Source of the DNA: Absidia repens
Taxonomy: Eukaryota; Mucoromycota; Mucoromycetes; Mucorales; Cunninghamellaceae
DNA: 64,000 bases
NCBI GenBank assembly: GCA_002105175.1
Contig: MCGE01000042.1
Coordinates: 186,001-250,000, forward strand
Direction: 5' to 3'
Numbering within the stretch: the stretch's first letter is position 1; every line of letters begins with the position of its first letter. Below the pieces are notes generated by a model, which ran no database searches, was not told the origin of the DNA, and saw nothing but the letters and a program-made list of their open reading frames with translations. This document shows, piece after piece, positions 34,273 to 49,060 of this stretch. Position numbers and translations under genes: made by a program.

Positions 34273-34722
34273 TTTTTTCTGCGACCTGTTACAGAACTAC
34301 AGCTCTGACTATTGTCCCCGATTTTTTTTTTTTTTTCATTTCGATAGAAAAACAACAAAGGATGATTCCAGAAAGCTTCTGTATAGCTAGACACACTGTG
34401 ACCGCACACATCATAATAACTATACTACCCACAATAACAATGTAATTTCGTTTTCTGGTTGATATCATTATTGTGAGTCCCACCTGTATAATATATATGA
34501 CTCGCTAAACTACTGCAATGCAAGTACATACTCATTCAAAACACCGTCATTAGAAAAATATAGAAAAGCATTAATAATAAAGTAACAAACTTGAGGCACA
34601 AACAGTATCTTTTTTTTTATTTTTTTTTTATTGAAGTCAAATGATAAAAAATAAAATCTAATGTAAAGATAGCAAAAATAAATATATGAAGCTGGGAGGA
34701 TAGTGAAAGACTATTGAAACTA
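34273..34722. other. Intergenic: 3' side of DAHP synthase
   Basis: AT-rich with T runs near 34322 and 34610-34630. TTTATT at about 34627 fits the poly(A) signal of the minus-strand gene that stops at 34723. No gene seen. Confidence 0.4.
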
Positions 34723-36282
<1,560 letters not shown>

Positions 36283-37430
36283 GATACTAAAAAAATATAG
36301 AGTGGGGGGTTGATTATAGAAAGAAAAAAGAGAAGAAGAAAGAGAACAAAAAAAAAAAAAAAAAAAAAAACGCGCTTCTTAAATTTTTTGCTTTGAGCAA
36401 GAATGGCGAGAAAAAAAGTTTTTCGATCTACATATTTTTTCTGCAAATCGAATGACAGATCTTCTGAGTTGCAAATTGAAAATGACTCACACCACGCAAC
36501 TTTTGAATTTTTATTTTTTCTTCACTCATAAACGTATTAGTCACAGGGATCTTTGTTCGTCTATGAGAAAGTATCACTAAATAAATAAACATTGAGCAAA
36601 TTTTAACAATCCATATGCTATCTTAATACTGGATAATTTGCACGCGTGAGCTGACAATATATGGTTGTTTTTTTTAAAAAAAAAAAAAATGACCCTCCGG
36701 GACAAACTCCTTACATCCGTTATAAATGCGCCAATGAAATCGCAGACCAATATTTCGTTTTGTCGGTTCGAGCGATTCATGAATTGGTATGAACATGTGA
36801 TCATTGACAAAAATGTCAAGGTTCATTCGTCTCGACCCTTGATCTTGGACCCTGGACCTTCAACGATAAGATTGAATTAGAGAGCTTCACCACAGGACAC
36901 CATTCTCTCGTAAATACTATTCCTACACGCATTGGGTCACACATATGCCACGACAAACCATTCCCGTTTACCACCAATTAAGGAATAGCTCCCCTTTGAC
37001 AACTGATCCTGACTGGTGGACCATTTTCTTCCATTCTCACCCAAATAAATCATATCATGCATTGATAACTACACACACAAAATATTTTTGAGTACGTATA
37101 CGTACAGTAATAAAGTCTCTTTTTTTTTCTTTAACGCAACACCGACAACATAAGACAATCAATTGATAATTATTATTTTTTTGGAAATAAATCGATTTTA
37201 TTGTAAAGCAAAACAAAGCAAACTAATGCTAAGATAAGACAGCGCAACATTTATAAAAACACACACACACAATACAAAAAAAAGAGAGGTCCCTTCGCCC
37301 TTTTGACTTTTTTTCGTTGACCTTGATCCCCCTCTGTCCTTGTCCCACATTTCGGTAAATCATTTGGATACACTGTCGAGTCGTCCAATTCCTTCCTGAC
37401 CAACTTCCTCAATGACCACCTATAAATGTG

Positions 37431-37472
<42 letters not shown>

Positions 37473-37844
37473 GATATAATCCATCCCAGGATTATCCTTC
37501 TAAAAAGCATCATATCGAATTCAATACATCCCCCAGCCACCACCATATCAATCATATCAGATATGGCATAACTAACAAACCCCATCGATCCCAAACCAAG
37601 GTCATATCTCTATTGTCAAAAAGGGCATCATCAACGTCGCAAGCATTACCTTGAACCGTTTTTAAGGGTATAATCTCAGCCGAACTCACCAAGATTTAGA
37701 AAAACCTTAGATGAGTCCAGCACCCCTCGATAGGCCCATAGACAATATCAACCTTTTCTAATATAATTTTATTTTACACTTTTTTTTTCTTTCCTTTGTT
37801 TACCTAAGGTATCCAATCCACTACACATATATAATATTCCAAAT
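36283..37844. other. Intergenic between DAHP synthase and MFS transporter
   Basis: Promoter side of DAHP synthase followed by the 3' side of the transporter. Homopolymers include about 21 A near 36350-36370 and a run of 38 A at 37434-37471. Several ORFs of up to 80 codons occur on both strands, none with recognised features. No gene called. Confidence 0.4.
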
Positions 37845-39602
37845 TCATACTTCGTTGCTTGGCGACATATTTGGGGATTTTTTAGATGTTGTTTCAATGC
37901 TGTGTGTTGTATCCAGATCCACCTTGGGGTTAAACATTCTATCGATTTGTTCCAAAGAGTAGCCTTTCGTTTCCGGCATAAAGAATACCCCAATGAAGAG
38001 CAGAGAGCAAGTAGCACCAAAGAAGTAGTAGCCGCCATAGATGGTATTGGCCATAAAGATTGGCATCACAAATGTCATAAAGATGGAGATAGCCCAATTG
38101 AGTCCATAAGCTAGAGCCAAGCCTTTAGCACGGGTACGTTGATTCAAGATTTCAGCAGGATAAATATACGCCACGGGACCCCATGAGAATGCATAGGCCA
38201 ATTGGAAGATAAAAATAAAGGCAATCACACAGTTGCGGGCATTAACATTCGACAGACCAATGTCTCCTTCAGCGTCCAACGCGGCATGATAGGTTTGGAA
38301 GAGGGCACCGACAATATACATGGTGGAAGCCATAATGAATGCTCCGGACGCAAACACAAACTTGCGGCCAATTTTATCAATAAACGCCAAGGTCAGCATG
38401 GTGGAGATCAACGCCACAATATTGGATGCACCACTGGCGACCAAGGAGATCCCTGTTGCACTAAGTCCAGCTTGTTGCATAATTTGAGGAGAGTAGTAAG
38501 AGATACCCGATGTGCCTGTAAACGCAGCGCCATTTCCAGCAAACAGAGCAAACAGTGTTCGACGAAGATTGGTGCCACGAAAGAGTTCAGCATACGTGCG
38601 GTTCCCAAACGCTTTTTCATGTTGGATTTCAGAAAGGACAATGTTGAATTCTTGCGTCACTAGGGGATGGTCGATGTCACGTTGGTAGAGTTCGGCAAGT
38701 ACTTGGCGGGCTTCTTCCAATCGGCCCTTGTCAATCAGCCATCTTGGAGAGAAAGGTAGTATATAGGCAAAAGAAATCACCATACAGAGAGCCAAATGAA
38801 TCACAAAAGGTGCACGCCAACACCAATCATTTGTAAGCTGATTTGTTCCAAAGGTGACGAAGTAACCAACAACTGTACCAACGCTACTTGTGGCACTGAA
38901 CAAAGTGATAAGTCTTCCACGGATCGCAGGGTGCGCAATTTCAGCATGCTATCATAGTCAAAAGATACCAATTCGTGAGTCCATCGTCATCTTTCTTGCC
39001 CATCATCCGTTGCTTTTATTTAACTTACATAAAGTGGGATTGCATTGGTTAGAAACCCTTGGCCAAAGCCAACAAAGAGTCGACCAACAAGTAGCATGGC
39101 AAAATTTGTACCAATTATTTCAAACAAGCAGCCTAGAGCAAATACCCATGTCCCAAGTAAGATAGTGTATTTTCTACTGATAATATCTATGTATGTACAC
39201 ATTAATAAAATAAATAACAAAGATAGTAGGCGTTAATACATTGTATATGAGAATAAATGGAAGAGGGAGAATTATAGTATATTTACCACACAAATTTCCT
39301 GAGAGCAGGCCGCCCAGAGTAGCAGTCAATAACATGAGTGCAACTAAAAGGCCAGATCGGTAAGGACTTTGAGATTCATCGCCCAAGAAACGTTCAGCAA
39401 ACAAATCCATGGTCATAATACCACTTATAGCACCTGTATCATACCCCACGGAAGACCCACCTAGGGCAGCCAAAACGCCATAAAGGTAGATCCCTTTGTG
39501 TGTTTTCGGGACAGAGTCCACGGACATTACATCGTCGTGAATATACACTTCTTCTTTATCAGTTGCGGTTGTTGAGTGCATTGTTAAGATACTGACTGAC
39601 AA
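37845..39602 (-). CDS. MFS sugar-porter-type transporter
   Basis: Exons: complement(join(37845..38948, 39029..39186, 39287..39602)), 525 residues in frame. The pattern is that of the fungal sugar transporter family (12 membrane segments). GVLAALGGSSVGYDTGAISG lies in TM1 and DIISRKYT is in the loop after TM2. GRLFVGFGQGF precedes LYHAEIAHPAIRGRL. SPRWLIDKGRLEEA comes before the long central loop, then IDKIGRKF, GPVAYIYPAEIL and the PETKGYSLEQID end motif. It probably carries a hexose or related solute across the plasma membrane by proton symport or facilitated diffusion; the substrate cannot be set by eye. The N-terminal tail is acidic and cytosolic. The M at 39602 is used; an internal M seven codons later is an alternative start. 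Introns are 80 and 100 bp. Confidence 0.92.
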
Positions 39603-40589
39603 ACAGATCAGGAAAGTGAGAGAAGAAAGAACAAGAAGATATACAAAGCAAATTAAGAGTGCCTTTTTAATTTAAGTGCCCTGTAAAAAAAAAAAATCAT
39701 CTTTTGAAACTCAGTTCCTTGAGTGCCCGAGATCTTGAGGTCCAGGCCAACCACTACTTCCCACACTGATGAGGATTTGATCTTCATATGTATAAATTAT
39801 TCGATTCAATCGAGGTGCCATGATTGACTTGGTCTAATCATGGCGGTAGTGGGTGATTAAAATAAGGTCACTTCCATCTTCTTATAAGATGATGAGCACA
39901 AAAATATTTCATGGTGATATGGTTTTCTTTAATGAAGAACCAGTCACCTTCCTCATGGTCCCGTAAATTGACGATAAAATGGTCCCCAATTTTTTTTTTG
40001 GTTATCTTTTTGGGCAAACAATAGGTCAATGCGAGTGTTATAGATCATGAAATGAAAGATGATTAAATCGCCGACAGTTACCAAACCAGCCACAGGAGAT
40101 AATGATTTTCTTTTTTGTCACTCATATTTAAATCTACTGGCCATACTATCATATTCTGGACACGCGACGCTTCAATTCGCAAGTTACATTGCCCAGCACA
40201 TCATCGCTTAGAGGGAGCCTCACAAATAAGTCACTCAGAACCATTTGTAAAGGACTTTATTACATTTTGTATTCACATCATACTCAGGCTAGAAGTCTTA
40301 TAACGTCGACATACATCAATAAAAAAAAAATACAATACGTCCTTGTATTTAGAATAAGTTCGGGGCATGAAATATATGATAATTTTTTGATATCGTATGA
40401 CAGATTAGTATACGGCGAAAACCGCATTAGATCCAGCGATAAATATTACTGTATTCCCTTTAACTCAATATAAATCACTCTAGAGTACGTGATGAAATAG
40501 TCATTCAAGAAGAAAAAATATAGATAAAGAGGGAAGGTGAAGACTACAAAAAAAAAAGACATATGAACTAGAAAGCAGGTGCTTGATAA
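39603..40589. other. Intergenic: transporter upstream region
   Basis: About 1 kb 5' of the MFS transporter, AT-rich with scattered short A runs. Forward ORFs at 40115-40473 are short and lack features. No gene called. Confidence 0.4.
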
Positions 40590-41188
40590 GAGACTCATGA
40601 AAGATCAACCATAACGATATTTCTCAGTATCATATGGGTCATAGAATGGTTGACTAATAAAGACGAATATTTTATTGAAGTATGTTGATAGGTAGTAAAC
40701 TAAAGATGAGAAGTTCATTGTCAGAAGTGATTTAATGAAAGGACCTGATGGTGGTAGGATGCGGGAGACAAATAGCGAGACTAATGGGAGTTCGGAGGAA
40801 TGATCGGCTCTATTCAAAAGGCTCTATTGCAAAAAGGTACCTAATATACTACACAGGGCGTAATAAATTGGAGGGACATCTGTTATAAGAGCATGTAAAA
40901 AAAAAAGAAAAAAAAAAGGCACACTAACACTAAACTACGCTAATGAAGGCTCTAGGAAGCGACTAATGATGGTCTCAGATCCTAGATCCAAAATGAAAGG
41001 GTTTCCCCATGCATGTTGTAATCCCTTATCTGAAAACGCTTCTAAACTAGTTTTGAAGCTAATCTAAGTCCACTATAACCCTATAGGACCACAATTGTGA
41101 AGAATTTAAGGAAAAAGAAAAGGAAGTGCGCGCAAAAAAATAAAAGCTAGGAGTAGATAAAAAATTTCACGTGGGCGGAATGTGAAAT
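40590..41188 (-). repeat. Dispersed CACGTG-headed repeat, copy E
   Basis: The reverse-oriented head is TTTCACGTGGGCGGAATGTG on the plus strand, 41165-41184. The core on the plus strand is GGTTTCCCCATGCATGTTGT near 41001-41020. The distal block has CTAAACTACGCTAATGAAGG near 40930. A TTTTATTGAAGTATGTTGAT module lies near 40669-40688. It points away from copy F across about 830 bp. Confidence 0.75.
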
Positions 41189-41983
41189 GTTTTTGTGTGT
41201 GCGATTGGGATGTGACTTTGCAGAAACAGTCATGGTGAATGAATAAGACAATAAGAAAGAATAAATACAATGAAAAATAAGCAATGAGAGAATATATGTA
41301 ATAATTGAAGCACATGGGAAAGCCATCCTCCCTTGTTCAAAGCGATAAGAAAAAAAAAAAACCAAAATCCAATGAAAAGAGGATTTTTTGTCAAGCTGGA
41401 TCAAAATAATAAGAAGGAAACTTATATGAGATGCTGAAGATAAAATGTATATCATAGAATGCGGGATAAATACATTATGATAACATACATTTCATAACGT
41501 TTACAAGTAAAGAAAAAAAGGAAAACTATAATTAATATTATCTGGCCGCAAAGGAAGTTCTACGGTTACACTATGCATAATCGTTAAAGTGGATAGTCGA
41601 ATCAGTTAGCTGAATGTCAAAGGTTCAACGAATAATGCGATACCAAAACAAAATCGCTTCATTGAGAACAAACCCTTTGTCGGTTCGAAAGATGGGACTC
41701 TCATCATCTATCGTTTTCCTTTTTCTTTTTTGCAATTCTTCTTTTTTACAACAGTCAACGCTATGCTTCAACATTACAGTTTTATTTTCTTGAGAGAAGT
41801 CACCATCATTTAGTAGTGGCAGACATGTGGCTGCATATTCTCTTTACAGTAGCCGATACCATTGGACTGCAGTAGCATAACGGTTTACTGAAACAATATC
41901 TTCAAGTAGCTGTTGGATTTGTATATACTGTCTTTTCAGGAAATCAGGGAACTCTCAGAATTGCAGTTGATTGAGGAACCTCC

Positions 41984-42017
<34 letters not shown>
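41189..42017. other. Spacer between outward-facing repeat copies E and F
   Basis: AT-rich DNA ending in a run of 33 A at 41985-42017, immediately before the head of copy F. A reverse ORF at 41147-41455 is hydrophobic low complexity. No gene seen. Confidence 0.4.
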
Positions 42018-42018
<1 letters not shown>

Positions 42019-42480
42019 CATTCGAAGCCTGCACATGTGGTTTTTCTATTGTTGCAATTTTAATCTTTTCCTTCTTTTTTTTTTTTTTTTTACTTTACTA
42101 TTGTAACTTCTATGAGGTTACGGTAGTCATAGATAAGTATCAGGACTATTTAGAACGGGTTTCAGATCTGAGATTACAACATGCAAAGGGAAACCCTTTC
42201 ATTTTGGATTCAGGACTTAAGCCCATCATTGGTAGAATTTTTCAAGTCTCCATAAATTTGGTTTAGTTCGTTTTAGTTTATCCATAGCTTGTGTCTACAT
42301 CTGAATAAAATGAGGTTGTTATTAATTTCTTCAATGAAGAAAGTCCCATTCGTCTCTTTCATGCACTGTGTAATATAACTCTGTTTTGCTACTGTATTTT
42401 TAATATTGACAACTCATGGCGCTATCTCTCACCTATATGTATAAAAGGGAACCATCCCAAATTTGCATCTAACCTCACCA
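42018..42480 (+). repeat. Dispersed repeat, copy F (head changed to CATGTG)
   Basis: The head GCATTCGAAGCCTGCACATG at 42018-42037 aligns with the family head, but CACGTG has become CACATGTG. A T-rich tract follows, then a core with GAGATTACAACATGCAAAGG near 42171-42190. An AATAAA module lies near 42303 and ATGAAGAAAGTCCCATTCGTC near 42333. The right end is approximate. Confidence 0.65.
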
Positions 42481-43260
42481 AAAACAGATGATGCCTAGGA
42501 GACCCAAAAATATATGGTTTTTAGCAAAATGATCTGCTTATACTGTTATACGATCTCTATTTTATTTTTGTTATCACACGACTTCTTATTATGAATTTTA
42601 TGACATTTTATTCTCTTTTTACAATGTATGATATCAGATTAAACAGTGGCCTTTTATTCTGTTACTTGATTATTCTCACTCTCTTTTATCATATCATATA
42701 TGCTACTTCATTTAATTTGGGCTAGTTTTCAATATTGGGATTATATTCGTCCAGGCTGTGTCGATTTTGCTGATTTTAATTCAACAACTGACAGAGTTTA
42801 AATAGCCCATTTACTGCAATCATATCGTATCATATAACACTAAGAAAAAAGAAAGAAAGATAAAGGATCATATCAAAACTAATGGGAACGCAGCTAGGAT
42901 TAAGTGGTGATAGGGTTGCATAGCAAGACTGGAAGTTCTACGCACCAACTATTTCAATGCCGCTCCCAACCCACATTGACTCAATGACTTAAAGACTGGT
43001 GAAATGAGGCTGATGCTGTTAATTATTTGTCGAGTTACACGGTTTTCTTTTCATGGATTTGCCACAGCAGATCAACACATTGTGTTCGGAGTGTCAATAT
43101 TAACTTCTTTGGTCAGTGGAACAAGAATTGCTCTTGCTTTTCTTTTGTTTCCCTTTTTTGCTTCCTCTTTTTTTTTTTTTTTTTGAAAAAAAAAATTATA
43201 TATAATTTTTTTACTGCCCCTCAATCCCCCAACATCATTCACTCCCTATCTACTGTTTGA
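42481..43260. other. Intergenic: upstream of the Zn2Cys6 gene
   Basis: AT-rich sequence with a T run near 43166-43184 followed by an A run. The pyrimidine-rich bases just before 43261 fit a 5' UTR. No gene seen. Confidence 0.4.
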
Positions 43261-45830
43261 ATGTCTCTTGCGATAGTAAAGGCGAAGAAAAAAGTGAGCT
43301 GCGTTGTGTGTCGATTGGCCAAGGTGAAATGTTGTGGTGGCCAACCTTGTCAACGATGCTCAAGTCGAAAAATCCAAAATCAGTGTACTTACTTGAAACC
43401 AGGCCAAGTCGGTCGTCCAGCGAAAAATTCTGTGATAAATAGACTTGTACACAATAGAACCAAGCAACTGCCAAGCAACAGCTTCTTCACAGAATTTATA
43501 TTTGAAAATGTCGGTTACAGCATTCCTTCCAATTCCAAATTCATCAACGACGATAGCACCAAAAACCTATATTACTTCATCGACACCTTTTTCAACCATG
43601 ACGAAGCTATTATGCAACTTGCTGTGATTCGCATTACAAAGGCCATCCCACACTTACCTGACATCAAGATGTACGACCTACTGGATCTGTTTACTTGGAG
43701 TTTTCAAGATATCCTCAATATCGTGGTCAGTCGACTTGGCACAATACCTTTGGATAGCTTCTGTTACTTTGACTCTATTGCGGCGGCGGTGTTTCAGGAT
43801 CTGGCTCTCAAGTTTTTCTCTGAACCTTTTCCAGAAATACCCATTGGAAACCCTCTGTCGACGCTCTCTTCCCATCAATGTGTACGTCTCATAGAGGCAT
43901 TCTTCTCCGTCAGCCCGCACTGCATTCTTCTCAACAAAACAATTATATTGCAAGGTTACTGGACCGAAAGTATTGATCCGCTACTGCTCTGTGTCATCTA
44001 TGGAACAACTACTTACATGTCTAAACTATTGGAAGGTCAACCGGTGGGTCTTTGGGATGCTGTGACGCACGACATACGGAATCCTTTTCTGGAATATGCA
44101 TATTGTCTTATACAAAAATCCTCATCAAAAGTCTCTTTGGCCAAATTTCAAGCTATCGTGATTCTTGGTTTATTTGAATCTATCTTCGGATTTCCAAAAC
44201 GTGGTATGGCAAATCTAGGTAAGCTACTATGATATGAAATCAATAAAATGTACGATAGCAGCTGACTTCTTCACGATTGATACAAATATAGGTCTTGCCT
44301 TTCTTATTTGCAAAGATCTTGGTGTGGGTGATGGGTCTTTCCAGGCAAAAAGCAACAATATTCAGGCCGAATTGGCTAATGTAGCGTTTTGGGCTCTTTT
44401 CAATAGCACAATCCGCGGCAGTGTAGACTGTAAGTTCATAAAAAAAAAAAAGTTGTGTGTCGAATATGGCTTAATGGCTGTATCTTTACTTTTTTCTCAC
44501 TATTTTATTTTTATTTTTATCTTTAATCTATAATTTAGTGGGTCATGTACCGCATTTTGGAAGACCAGATTTATCATTCGACCTACCACCACCAACCATT
44601 GATCAATCCGCATCTTACCAATTTGAACAATCGAATGGCGATGCTCGTTTATTCCGGTCCTACTACTATTTACTGGAATCCTTCTATATTCAAACGGTCA
44701 CCTGCAAATTTACAAGTCTTATTCTGCTACAACTCCCTGAAGTCAAGTATAACATGTACCATCCCAACAAAAGACCACAAGGCCGATCTGTAGGGCTCCC
44801 GAAACCTGATGATTTGGCGCCGCGGCTGCGAACAGTGCTTCAAGAATTTGGTGATTTTATACAATCTGCGAAAGACACCTGGTCGAAACAACAAACTTAT
44901 ACACTTGAAACGATCTGGACTCTTTACGATATACAGATTGATTTTATGAAGACCATCGGTCCAGTATTGGACGGAACCAATTATGGCAATACAGCGTACG
45001 ACTTTTTGCAAGAAGTGCGACTATCTCCTGATGATCCTACAACTATGGCTCGGGTGCAAGCTTCCATTTTCAAGGTATATTCTGTGGTGGAAAAAACCCA
45101 CGTGTTTGTATCGGATCCTGTCAACTACAACGAGCAACTGAATCTTCTTCCTCGTGGAGTTATTGTATCGGCATTGGAAACGGCGGTGGTTGCCCTTTTG
45201 TTGAAGTTCTCAGCTGATCCTTGGGACGAAATGACGTTCGGCTACTTGAAAATGGTGGAACGATTGACAAAAATGAATATATGGACGGACTGGTCTGCAA
45301 TTTCAACGCTACAAACGAAAATAAGCGACTTTTTTACAGCACACCCCGAAGCACCACCTACTAGTACTTTTCCCATGACGGCAACAACGTCGACGACGAC
45401 GATGAAGGACGGGTATCAGTTTTTGGAAACGTCAACCGAAGGACTATCATCAATATCTTCATCTGAATCACCATCCAAAAGCTGGGGATCACCATTGGAT
45501 AATTACTCCACCGTAATAACAGAACTCTCGACCGAAGACGAGCTGACCAGGGCAGCCTTTTTTGACCCTTGTGCCACTTGGTTGGCGCCCATGACAACGC
45601 CAGCAATGGATTTACGACTGTTGGACGGCATCGATACATTTCCGATCAATCCTACTAGTGCAGAACTATCGACAGCAATCAACGCGTGGACGATCAGTGA
45701 CAGTAGCTGTTATGACAACACATCCAAAAACAACACAATGGCAGCACCTGATCCGATTCCGACACTTACTGTGGATAATACGTACCTCCAGGAATTCCTC
45801 GACCTCAACACCGGTCACATGGACGCCTAA
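43261..45830 (+). CDS. Zn(II)2Cys6 fungal transcription factor
   Basis: Exons: join(43261..44218, 44262..44429, 44539..45830), 805 residues in frame. The N-terminal zinc cluster has the classic spacing CX2CX6CX5CX2CX8C with cysteines at residues 14, 17, 24, 30, 33 and 42 (CVVCRLAKVKCC then QPCQRCSS). A basic linker (GRPAKNSVINRLVHNRTK) follows. The long middle region is helical and could be the regulatory 'fungal-specific' domain, but I see no strong match. The C-terminus from about residue 580 is Ser/Thr/Asp-rich, consistent with an activation domain, and ends in an acidic/hydrophobic patch (YLQEFLDLN). It binds DNA in the nucleus; targets are unknown. No metabolic cluster adjoins it. The first intron is only 43 bp. 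A poly(A) signal lies near 46132. Confidence 0.9.
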
Positions 45831-46739
45831 CATCCCATCAAACAAACGAACATCAACAGAAAGAAAGGAATCCATGGCGGCATACTCACTTCCCTGTACG
45901 ATCATCGTCTCACCTTTGATTGGATCCACCACCACTTTTGTTGCTATTGAACAATATCCATATACCCTTGTTTTCACATTCCATCTTATTCAACCCATTG
46001 TATTATGTGGGTGTCATATTTTAGATTCTCTTTTCTTTGAGGGCAGTATTCTATCAACATTTTTATTAGTGTATAATTCATATATTGTATTATTTATTCA
46101 TTCCATACGCATTTTACTTTTTATTATTTTACAATAAAGACTTGTCATTACTATTATTATTATTATTATCATTATTTGTTATGCATGTTTGTGGCAAATG
46201 GCGACTGTATCATATTTATACCTTTTTTAACATTATTTCTGGCGAATTGTTACTTATTCAATACTATACAAATAAATGCACTGCATTCAGTGGGGCTCAT
46301 CATGTATATTTTGTTGAAGCGTGTAGTTTTGATGGGAAAGGATGGGGGAGGGGGGTTAGACACCTGCATTTCCTCGACAGCCCTGTGAGACTCAACTGGC
46401 TCTGGTTTTAGGGTTTTGGGTTTATTTTATATATAATAAAAATGATGGACTGGATATCCACATTATGTCAGTCCACTGAAAGCTATAGTTACATATAACG
46501 GAGAATACGCAGGTGGCATAGTCCTGATTGATTGATATGAATGATATTCGGGCATAGATTCAAGTTTTATATTAAGTGGCTTGGGAATGCGGTCTATCGA
46601 ATGAAGGAGAGGAAAAGAGTTTCTAGTGAATGTGTCAGAAAGCGGATTTAGTGTTTGGTGGGACACTGAAAAGATAACCATAATAGTGATATTATTCACC
46701 ATCGAATGGATCAGAGTACAGTTGAAAAATTGACATATT
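45831..46739. other. Intergenic: Zn2Cys6 gene 3' region
   Basis: Holds AATAAA near 46132, a TAT/TTA microsatellite (about 46150-46175) and AT-rich DNA. Weak similarity to the distal repeat tail may begin near 46480, so copy G could extend this far left. No gene seen. Confidence 0.4.
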
Positions 46740-47389
46740 TTATTGAGCATAAATAACATAAATTAAACTAAAGGCGAGGGGTTCATTGTACCAAGGGATT
46801 CAATGGAAGGATCTACCGGAGCAAGCATGAGGGAGAAATATGAGATCTGAAGAATGACAAGTACTAGGCTAAAGGTACAAACAGTAAAAAAATATTTAAT
46901 AGCCTAAACAAGGCAGGAGTAAGACTAAAGGGACATCTTTCAATGAATCACCGCAATGGTGAACATTAATCTAATGGGGTGATGGCAGTAACAAATGGGA
47001 TATAGTACGCAAGACATGAGAATGGCTATTGGGAACATTTTTCATTGAAAAGTGAAAAAAAAAACGTATTTTATTCCGATGTATATACAAACTATGTACA
47101 AGCTAATACTAACCTAAGCTAATGAAGGATCCAAAACACCAACTACTGATGGTTCTAAATCCTAGATCCAAAATGAAAGGGTTTCCCCATGCATGTTGTA
47201 ATCCCTGAGCTGGAAACGCTTCTAAACTAGACCTAACACTAATCTAAGTCCCACATAACACCAGAGAAGTTGAATGATGAAGAAAAATTGAAGAATGGAA
47301 AAGAAATGGGAAGAAAGAGAGAAATAGAGAGGACGGGGAAAAAAAAAAATATGGAGTAAACAAAAATTCACGTGGGCGGGGCGTGAAAG
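46740..47389 (-). repeat. Dispersed CACGTG-headed repeat, copy G
   Basis: The reverse-oriented head is TTCACGTGGGCGGGGCGTGA on the plus strand, 47368-47387. The core on the plus strand is GGTTTCCCCATGCATGTTGT near 47180-47199. The distal block CTAAGCTAATGAAGGATCCA lies near 47115. A TTTTATTGAGC module is near 46739, and a second module with TTTTATTCCG lies near 47073. It is very similar to copies E and H over the core. Confidence 0.75.
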
Positions 47390-48339
47390 TTTGCTCCCTG
47401 TTGCAATTATTATTATTTTGCGTGGACACAAAAAAGGAAAGCGATATTTTTTATTTTTTCGTTTTTCAATTTACAACAATCAACAGTATATTAATTAATA
47501 TTATCAACGTGATGACTCTATTCTCAAACAGTATGATAACAGCCACCATTTAACGTGCGCAATATCTTTGCCTTTTCATCTTTTAACGACTTTGCAGACA
47601 AGATGGAAGAAATTTCAGTCAACTTCAATAAAGGGGGTTCAATGTACATACTGTAGAGGATGTTTGATAATTACGGTAGAACGGCATAGCTTATCTTCTT
47701 TAACTGAACTACTTTACCAAAATGCTCCTGCCTCAATGCGTACCTTCGGCCATCTCTCCCCACATACACAGGCTCCTCGCATCTCCTAGTACATAGGCAC
47801 ATCTTGAAATAGGTGTCAAGGATACTGTCACTTACAGTCTGTACAAAGATTTCGTTATTATAGCTTGTATATACAGTTAAATAAAAATATATTCTATCTT
47901 TATTACTATTAGTCTCTCATACGTCTAGTTTGTCTTTTTAATATGATGTCCTGACTCATAGATATGCTCGATAAGCAAATAAATAAAAAGGCAACCAAAC
48001 TCCGCTTGTCTATATACGGTGTGTTTGCATTGAAATAAAAACCAAGCACTTACTGCACTTACGGCACAGTAAACTTTGGCGGTTTTACTATCTCGAGAAA
48101 TAACCAATCTTATGAGACGATATTGGTATCGTTGGAAAGCTTTTGAAAAAGTGGATTATCAAACTGACAATATCTTTCACTATCAAGCAACGACCGGTTT
48201 AAATACAAGGGTGGAAAGAATTCGTTTCCATTTTTGGAACACATGCTCTTATAGCGATTGACATTAAGGTTTGCTTCATGTTTTGGAATTTTCATATAAA
48301 TCCCCAGGTTTTTTTTTTCACTTTTTTCACTTTTTTTCA
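47390..48339. other. Intergenic with a short repeat-tail fragment
   Basis: Includes ATTAGTCTCTCATACGTCTA at about 47910-47929, which resembles one tail module of the dispersed repeat without its core. A 73-codon forward ORF at 47568-47789 has no recognised features. Confidence 0.4.
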
Positions 48340-49060
48340 ATCTTTTCTCAAGACAAAATCAACCAAATATACAGTACATACTACTGCCAGTTTGGAAAAC
48401 ACCAAGGTAAGTTCTTTTAAAAATGAAGCGTTTATACAGCATGTTTAACTGCAATACTAACGAATCATCTTCTTTATAGACCACTTTTTATCAAGGCGCA
48501 CAGAAATTGGTGGAACAGCACTTGGCAGTCAAGATGGGACCACAACAGAGTTGGTCGTATGGGGAAGGGCAAATCTTTTTAGTTTTGCTTTTTTCCTGGC
48601 TTTCTCTGCTTCTTTGTGTGCTGTTAACTTGTCTAGCGGCATGCAAATTGGAAACCGTTATTGTTCAGGTGGGGGATTCGTTTGAATTCCTCTCCTTTGG
48701 TTATCGGAGCTATCAAAACCATAAAGGGCTTTAGTCTCGTGGGGATCTCTATACGGGTGACCTATGACGCCTACGTAGTAAGATTACTGTGCTGATCTCT
48801 CAAAAGACTAATTGGACTCTGGTGGGACCATCTGCCTTCTTGCCTGCCATTTGCTATTGGACGCCTTTTTATACTGGATGGAAGCAAGGTAAGAAAAATG
48901 ACTCTTTTTTAAAAAATGAATACTGAACAAGCTTTTTTCTTTTTTTCTTGTAGTGGTGGAAGTCATCAAGATTTACCATATTTACTTGGCGGTAGATGGC
49001 GATCAAGTTTACAGCTATATGACTCTCATTTTAAGGTGTTACCTGAATCAAGTCGTTTAC
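48340..49060 (+). pseudogene. Possible spliced gene remnant of unknown identity
   Basis: Two plausible introns are present: a CAAG/GTAAGT donor at 48410 with TTTATAG acceptor at 48480, and a CAAG/GTAAGA donor near 48890 with a TTGTAG acceptor near 48953. Between and after them run protein-like stretches (KLVEQHLAVKMGPQQSWSYG; LVGPSAFLPAICYWTPFY; VVEVIKIYHIYLAVDGDQVY). These are in different frames with stops between them, and I see no good start codon. I do not recognise the family. Splice-like signals plus broken frames suggest a decayed gene. Confidence 0.3.

Noticed and set aside
43004..43260. Hydrophobic forward ORFs just upstream of the Zn2Cys6 gene
   Set aside because: They are driven by T-rich 5' UTR sequence and have no start-proximal conservation.
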